DNA from: Actinomycetota bacterium
GTDB lineage: Bacteria; Actinomycetota; Actinomycetes; Actinomycetales; Microbacteriaceae
Direction: 5' to 3'
NCBI GenBank assembly: GCA_009699665.1
Contig: WLNS01000048.1
Span: 1-10,092, forward strand
Length of the DNA: 10,092 bases
Made by a program: the position numbers and the translations under genes. Below are positions 6,651 to 10,092 of this stretch, one piece after another. The first letter of the stretch is position 1; each line of letters opens with the position of its first letter. The notes below the pieces were generated by a model. The model was not told the DNA's origin, ran no database searches, and worked only from the letters and a program-made list of their open reading frames with translations.

Positions 6651-7349
6651 CTAGTTCTTTCGCGAGAACACGTTGTATTTGAGAATGCAGTAAATGGCCC
6701 GAAAGCCGTCCCTCGCGCCGATCTTCTTGCCTTCGGCATAGGTGCGGCCGCTGTAAGAGATGCCGACCTCATAAATACGCACGTTCATTCGCGCAATCTT
6801 GGCCGTTATTTCAGGCTCGAATCCAAATCGATTCTCGCGAATGTTGACGCTCTGAATTATCTCCCGGCGGAATACCTTGTAGCAGGTCTCCATGTCGGTG
6901 AGATTGATGTTGGTGAAGACATTTGACATCGTCGTCAGAAACCTGTTTCCCACGGAGTGCCAATAGTACAAAACGCGGTGCGCGTACCCGCCGGCAAATC
7001 GACTGCCGAAGACGACGTCAGCTTTGTCATCAAGAATCGGTTGCACCAAGAGCGGGTATTCGTTGGGGTCGTATTCAAGATCGGCATCCTGAATAAGAAC
7101 GATGTCTCCCGTGGCCAGGGCAATGCCCGTGCGAAGAGCCGCCCCCTTGCCCTGATTCTTTTCGTGGCGTTCTAGTCGGTCAACGAGGTGGCCATATTTC
7201 TTCGCGATAAGATCGTAGGTTCCATCAGCCGAACAATCATCAACAACGATAATCTCTTTGTTCTTGTAGGGAGATTTTTTCACAGCCTCGAGAACACTGC
7301 CGATCGTGGCTGACTCGTTGTAGCAGGGAATAACAACGGATAGCTTCAT
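6651..7349 (-). CDS. Family 2 glycosyltransferase, polyprenyl-phosphate sugar synthase type (DPM1-like)
   Basis: This 232-residue GT-A-fold enzyme has SVVIPCYNES (4-13), IIVVDDCSADGT (33-44), NQGKGAALRTGI (65-76), metal-binding DAD in IQDADLEYDP (86-95), GSRFAGG and a late FGFEPEITAKI segment. This order is typical of the dolichol-phosphate mannose synthase group, which moves a sugar from a nucleotide donor to polyprenyl phosphate. It lacks the C-terminal transmembrane pair found in GtrB proteins, so it would act as a soluble or peripheral enzyme. The sugar is not predictable; mannose or glucose are usual. ATG 7349 is preceded by GGGGAA. It heads the leftward operon, next to the GT-C-like protein and divergent from the GtrA-family gene, which points to a three-part sugar decoration module. 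Confidence 0.92.
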   Translation of the reverse strand: MKLSVVIPCYNESATIGSVLEAVKKSPYKNKEIIVVDDCSADGTYDLIAKKYGHLVDRLERHEKNQGKGAALRTGIALATGDIVLIQDADLEYDPNEYPLLVQPILDDKADVVFGSRFAGGYAHRVLYYWHSVGNRFLTTMSNVFTNINLTDMETCYKVFRREIIQSVNIRENRFGFEPEITAKIARMNVRIYEVGISYSGRTYAEGKKIGARDGFRAIYCILKYNVFSRKN

Positions 7350-7394
7350 GGATTCCCCAACTTTGGCGTGCAGTGTGGCAAGACCCTAACAGAA

Positions 7395-7400
7395 TACAAT
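7395..7400 (+). promoter_or_regulatory. -10 box (TACAAT) for a probably leaderless GtrA-like mRNA
   Basis: TACAAT fits the TANNNT -10 consensus and ends six bases before GTG 7407, so transcription should begin at or next to the start codon. No convincing -35 element is seen. A possible opposing -10 (TATTCT, minus strand 7396-7391) overlaps it and could serve the divergent glycosyltransferase operon. Confidence 0.55.
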
Positions 7401-7406
7401 GGCGGG

Positions 7407-7883
7407 GTGCCTCGATTGACATTGCCACACCTCGTCACCGAGGCCGGCAAGTACCTCATCGTCGGTGCCGTTGGCTATGTCATAGACGTGGCGATTTTTA
7501 ACGCTTTTATTTTGCCGCCGTGGATGCCTGAACCTTTCTGCGAGCCCATCATGGCTAAGACGATCTCGACCATTCTGGCCATCATCTTTACGTATGCCAT
7601 TAACAGCCGCTGGACGTTCAAGCGGCGCACGGGACGCAGGCCTGGCTTCACACAGTTCCTATTGTTTGCTGTCGTCAACGTCTTAGGACTCTTGATCTCG
7701 GTGGGCTGCCTCTGGCTTTCGCACTATGTTTTTGGACTTACGTCAGCGCTGGCCGACAACATTTCAGCAAACCTCTTTGGTGTTGGGCTAGCCACCATTT
7801 TTAGATTCTTTGGGTCGCGTATATTTGTCTTTCCAAGCGATAAATCCCACGGTGCCGACAACATTCCTGCCGACCTCGTCTAA
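7407..7883 (+). CDS. GtrA-family membrane protein
   Basis: This 158-residue protein has four hydrophobic segments (about 16-36, 50-68, 83-106 and 119-142) and the family's conserved ends NSRWTF (66-71) after helix 2 and FGSRIFVF (135-142) closing helix 4. GtrA proteins are thought to help flip a polyprenyl-phosphate-linked sugar to the outer face for transfer by a GtrC-type enzyme. The frame is open from GTG 7368, but GTG 7407 is preferred because a TACAAT box lies at leaderless spacing and because helix 1 then begins at a normal distance. It is divergent from the DPM1-like glycosyltransferase with 57 bases between the start codons, so the two probably share a control region and a pathway. 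Confidence 0.88.
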   Translation: MPRLTLPHLVTEAGKYLIVGAVGYVIDVAIFNAFILPPWMPEPFCEPIMAKTISTILAIIFTYAINSRWTFKRRTGRRPGFTQFLLFAVVNVLGLLISVGCLWLSHYVFGLTSALADNISANLFGVGLATIFRFFGSRIFVFPSDKSHGADNIPADLV

Positions 7884-7894
7884 TCATCACCGAC

Positions 7895-7900
7895 TAGATT
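7895..7900 (+). promoter_or_regulatory. -10 box (TAGATT) for a probably leaderless SDR mRNA
   Basis: TAGATT fits TANNNT and ends seven bases before GTG 7908. No Shine-Dalgarno sequence precedes this GTG, which is consistent with leaderless translation. The box lies 11 bases after the GtrA-like stop, so the dehydrogenase probably has its own promoter. Confidence 0.55.
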
Positions 7901-7907
7901 TGTTCCT

Positions 7908-8684
7908 GTGAAGAATCGTCGCGTTGTTGTTACTGGCGCCAGCTCGGGCATCGGTGCCGCAACGGCGCGACTTTTTGCCGCCCACGGCTGGAAAGTCGTG
8001 GGCGTGGCGCGTCGCGCTGACCGACTGGCAAAGCTGGCTGCTGAGACGGGCATCGATACGTTCGTCGCCGATGTGACCAAACAAGACGACGTTGATAGCC
8101 TGCGCGACCACCTGGCTAATACAGGTGGTGTTCACTCACTCGTGAACATTGCTGGCGGAGCTTTCGGCAGTGCCTCGGTCGAAGAGAGTGACCCGGCTGA
8201 CTGGCAGCGGATGTTTGACGTCAACGTGCTCGGCCTCAAGCGCATGACGGCCACACTGCTGCCTCTGCTTCGGCTCGCTGCCGCCACCGGTCACGCCGAC
8301 ATCCTGACCATCACCTCGACGGCCGGCATGATCGCCTATGAGGGTGGCGCCGGCTACAACGCCGCCAAATTCGCGGCCCACGCCGTGATGGGAGTCTTGC
8401 GGCTCGAGCTCGCGGGCGAGCCTATCCGGGTGATTGAAATTGCTCCCGGCATGGTGAAAACCGAAGAGTTTGCACTCAATCGGCTGAGCGGCGACAAAGC
8501 CAAGGTTGATGCGCTCTACGATGGCGTCGAGGATCCGCTGAGTGCTGCCGACGTAGCTGAGGCCATCGTGCATGCTCTCGAACTACCCGGTCACGTGAAT
8601 CTCGACCTCATCACGATTCGGCCCGTCGCTCAAGCCGCCGCGCACAAACTGGTGCGGGGCAAACTCAAGACAAAAGGTAGCTAG
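7908..8684 (+). CDS. Short-chain dehydrogenase/reductase (classical SDR)
   Basis: This 258-residue Rossmann-fold oxidoreductase has the complete classical set: TGASSGIG cofactor site (9-16), ARRADRL after strand 2 (34-40), DVT (55-57), NIAGG (80-84), Asn106, catalytic Ser137, Tyr150 and Lys154 (YNAAK), and PGMVKTEEF after strand 6. The Arg-rich turn after strand 2 favours NADP(H). It resembles the YdfG-like group that acts on hydroxy acids such as serine or 3-hydroxypropionate, but the substrate cannot be assigned. There is no membrane segment or signal peptide. The GTG start is supported by the TAGATT box placed for a leaderless transcript. The stop interlocks with the stop of the convergent PAP2 gene at CTAG. 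No link to the glycan genes is evident apart from position. Confidence 0.92.
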   Translation: MKNRRVVVTGASSGIGAATARLFAAHGWKVVGVARRADRLAKLAAETGIDTFVADVTKQDDVDSLRDHLANTGGVHSLVNIAGGAFGSASVEESDPADWQRMFDVNVLGLKRMTATLLPLLRLAAATGHADILTITSTAGMIAYEGGAGYNAAKFAAHAVMGVLRLELAGEPIRVIEIAPGMVKTEEFALNRLSGDKAKVDALYDGVEDPLSAADVAEAIVHALELPGHVNLDLITIRPVAQAAAHKLVRGKLKTKGS

Positions 8685-9346
8685 CGCCGATTTCGCGTCG
8701 CGAGGCGAACAGCCAAATTCCACACGCCCAGCACCAGGAACGCTCCCGAGAGTCCGCCGAGGATCCCCCCGACCACATCCAGCGGATAGTGAACGCCCAG
8801 CAAGAGGCGGCTCCAGGCGGTCAGCAGCGTGAGCAGGCACAGGAGAATGACCGCAAACCAGCGCCAGCGCGAGCCGGCGAGAACTACACACACAGCAACA
8901 GTGAGCGCCATGACGAACGTCACATGTCCGCTGGGATAGCTGAGGGCTTCTTTGTATGCGGATCCGTCGAAGGGCAGAGGGCGCGGTTCAGCCACAACCT
9001 GCTTCACTCCCGCGATCAACAACCACCCGGCGCCGGCGACAACCATCGATCCCAGGGCGGGCAGCCAGCCCTTCCAAATAGTGACAAGAACACCCAGCAG
9101 CAAAAGAATAAATGCAACCACGTCGTAACGATCAATGGCTTCGAGAATTACGGCAAGCCACTCCTGAAACGGCGATGTGTTTGCGTGAAAAAACTCGTCG
9201 ATAAAGTATGTGGATTTGGTCCAGTCAAGGTTGGCGACGGCAATGAAACCAATCACCGCCGTGACAATGTAACCACCCAGGCCCCACCAGAACGCGCCAC
9301 GGGGGGCAGACAAAATGCCATCGCCCATCTGAAGTTTCTTGGCCAC
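8681..9346 (-). CDS. PAP2-family membrane phosphatase
   Basis: This 221-residue integral membrane protein carries all three phosphatase motifs in order: K115-x6-R122-P123 (KQVVAEPRP), P138-S-G-H141, and S179-R180-x5-H186-x3-D190 (SRLLLGVHYPLD). Around them are about six hydrophobic segments (near 22-39, 75-91, 98-114, 142-157, 161-178 and 188-212). Such enzymes act at the membrane's outer face on lipid phosphates: undecaprenyl diphosphate (BcrC/PgpB type), phosphatidate or phosphatidylglycerol phosphate. Recycling of undecaprenyl diphosphate would fit a glycan export locus, but the substrate is inferred only from context. The start is GTG with a GAGAGAG purine run nine bases upstream; ATG 9328 is an alternative. 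It lies 81 bases downstream of fcl on the same strand and may share its transcript. Confidence 0.93.
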   Translation of the reverse strand: MAKKLQMGDGILSAPRGAFWWGLGGYIVTAVIGFIAVANLDWTKSTYFIDEFFHANTSPFQEWLAVILEAIDRYDVVAFILLLLGVLVTIWKGWLPALGSMVVAGAGWLLIAGVKQVVAEPRPLPFDGSAYKEALSYPSGHVTFVMALTVAVCVVLAGSRWRWFAVILLCLLTLLTAWSRLLLGVHYPLDVVGGILGGLSGAFLVLGVWNLAVRLATRNRR

Positions 9347-9377
9347 GTGCTTTCACTCTCTCATGCAAATTGGGTCA

Positions 9378-9394
9378 ACGTAGAGAGTCTACGT
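9378..9394. repeat. Perfect 7-bp hairpin between fcl and the PAP2 gene
   Basis: ACGTAGA (9378-9384) and TCTACGT (9388-9394) pair around GAG, 34 bases after the fcl stop on the minus strand. No T-tract follows, so it is a weak terminator candidate. It might instead modulate read-through or be an operator-like palindrome. Apart from this, 9347-9427 holds nothing recognisable. Confidence 0.4.
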
Positions 9395-9427
9395 GTGGCT
9401 ACGGAACTTTAGCTCAGACGAATACCT

Positions 9428-10092
9428 CTACTCCTTGTCTCGAGCGGTTTCCTTGTTCTCTCGGTACCAGTCAACGGTTTCCCTAATCCCGTCTTTGAGC
9501 GAACGACGAGGCCGCCATCCGAGTTCGCTCAATCGACCAATATCAAGAAGTTTCTGGGGAGTCCCGTCTGGCATAGAAGCATCCCATTCTGTTGACCCTT
9601 GATAGCCGACCGCCTCCGACACCCATTCCGCAATCTCCCGGATAGAAGCGTCACGGCCAGTTCCCACGTTGATGTGAGTTGGGCTGTCGTAGTTTTCCAA
9701 AAGAAAGAGGCAAGCCTCGGCGAAGTCATCGACATGAAGGAGCTCGCGCCTCGGGCTTCCTGATCCCCAATTTGTGACCGAAGCTGCGCCCGACTCGGTA
9801 GCACCCGAATATCGTCGAATCAAAGCCGGTAACACATGAGACCCCTTGGCAGAGAAGTTGTCGCCGGGACCGTAAAGATTCGTCGGCATGGCACTGATCC
9901 ACGGCAGACCATATTGCCGGCGCACGGACTGCACCTGCAAAATGCCTGAAATTTTGGCAATCGCATAGGCGTCGTTTGTTGGCTCCAGCTCGCCCGTTAG
10001 CAGGTAGTCCTCGCGAAGGGGTTGTGGTGCCATCTTGGGATAAATGCACGACGACCCCAAAAAGAGCAGACGCTCGACTCCGGTTCGTCGAG
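9428..10092 (-). CDS. fcl: GDP-L-fucose synthase, C-terminal two thirds (runs off the right edge)
   Basis: The frame is open to the window edge, so the N-terminus with the dinucleotide-binding loop is outside. About 220 residues remain, beginning within the strand that leads into FLGSSCIYPK. The epimerase/reductase set is complete: catalytic Cys (codon 10048-10046), AYAIAK with Tyr and Lys 27 and 31 residues later, MPTNLYGPGDNF, His in GSHVLPALIRR (codon 9838-9836) and WGSGSPRRELLHVDD. Spacings equal those of E. coli Fcl (Cys109, Tyr136, Lys140, His179). The enzyme turns GDP-4-keto-6-deoxymannose into GDP-L-fucose using NADPH. It uses the product of Gmd, whose gene lies about 5 kb away in this window; another gmd could sit beyond the edge. 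It is much closer to classical Fcl than the homologue at 2956-3879. Confidence 0.95.
   Translation of the reverse strand, partial: RRTGVERLLFLGSSCIYPKMAPQPLREDYLLTGELEPTNDAYAIAKISGILQVQSVRRQYGLPWISAMPTNLYGPGDNFSAKGSHVLPALIRRYSGATESGAASVTNWGSGSPRRELLHVDDFAEACLFLLENYDSPTHINVGTGRDASIREIAEWVSEAVGYQGSTEWDASMPDGTPQKLLDIGRLSELGWRPRRSLKDGIRETVDWYRENKETARDKE

Noticed and set aside
6644..6772. Longer form of the GT-C-like protein starting inside the glycosyltransferase gene
   Set aside because: The extension would overlap the well-defined GT2 coding region by over 120 bases, and it reads as an out-of-frame shadow rich in Arg and Ser.
8789..9412. 207-codon open frame on the plus strand opposite the PAP2 gene
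   Set aside because: It is antisense to a gene with all three catalytic motifs. Its translation is low-complexity, rich in Gln, Asn and Arg, typical of a shadow frame.

Overview
The window looks like a chromosomal stretch of a moderate-GC, compact actinobacterium, most likely a member of Microbacteriaceae. This is an inference from gene content, GTG starts, two starts placed directly behind a TANNNT box (leaderless-type), and very tight gene packing; no taxonomic marker is present. Nothing in it looks like a mobile element, phage, plasmid origin or CRISPR array.

Left edge (1-708): the 3' end of a rightward gene with a membrane-anchor-like tail, then a 229-base non-coding stretch with two perfect hairpins. 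A tRNA-Arg(ACG) on the minus strand has its own rho-independent terminator. Upstream of the tRNA is a small muconolactone-isomerase-family gene, also leftward.

Glycan export and synthesis block (897-7883): a rightward pair encodes the two halves of a polysaccharide ABC exporter (Wzm-like permease and Wzt-like ATPase with a C-terminal domain). Facing it is a leftward four-gene operon: a DPM1-like family 2 glycosyltransferase, a large polytopic GT-C-like membrane protein, GDP-mannose 4,6-dehydratase (gmd), and an Fcl-like reductase overlapping gmd by 4 bases. A GtrA-family membrane protein is divergent from the operon. Together these suggest a surface polysaccharide containing a 6-deoxyhexose derived from GDP-mannose, built inside the cell and exported by the ABC transporter. 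A Gtr-like module (GT2 charging a polyprenyl phosphate, GtrA helping to flip it, GT-C transferring the sugar outside) may decorate it.

Right part (7908-10092): a short-chain dehydrogenase, a convergent PAP2-family membrane phosphatase, and the 3' two thirds of a canonical GDP-L-fucose synthase (fcl) running off the right edge. The window therefore holds two Fcl homologues. The right-hand one keeps the catalytic Cys, while the one behind gmd has Ala at that position. This is the most interesting feature of the window, because it suggests a reductase that does not epimerise, or an altered product.

Both convergent gene pairs end with interlocked stop codons.
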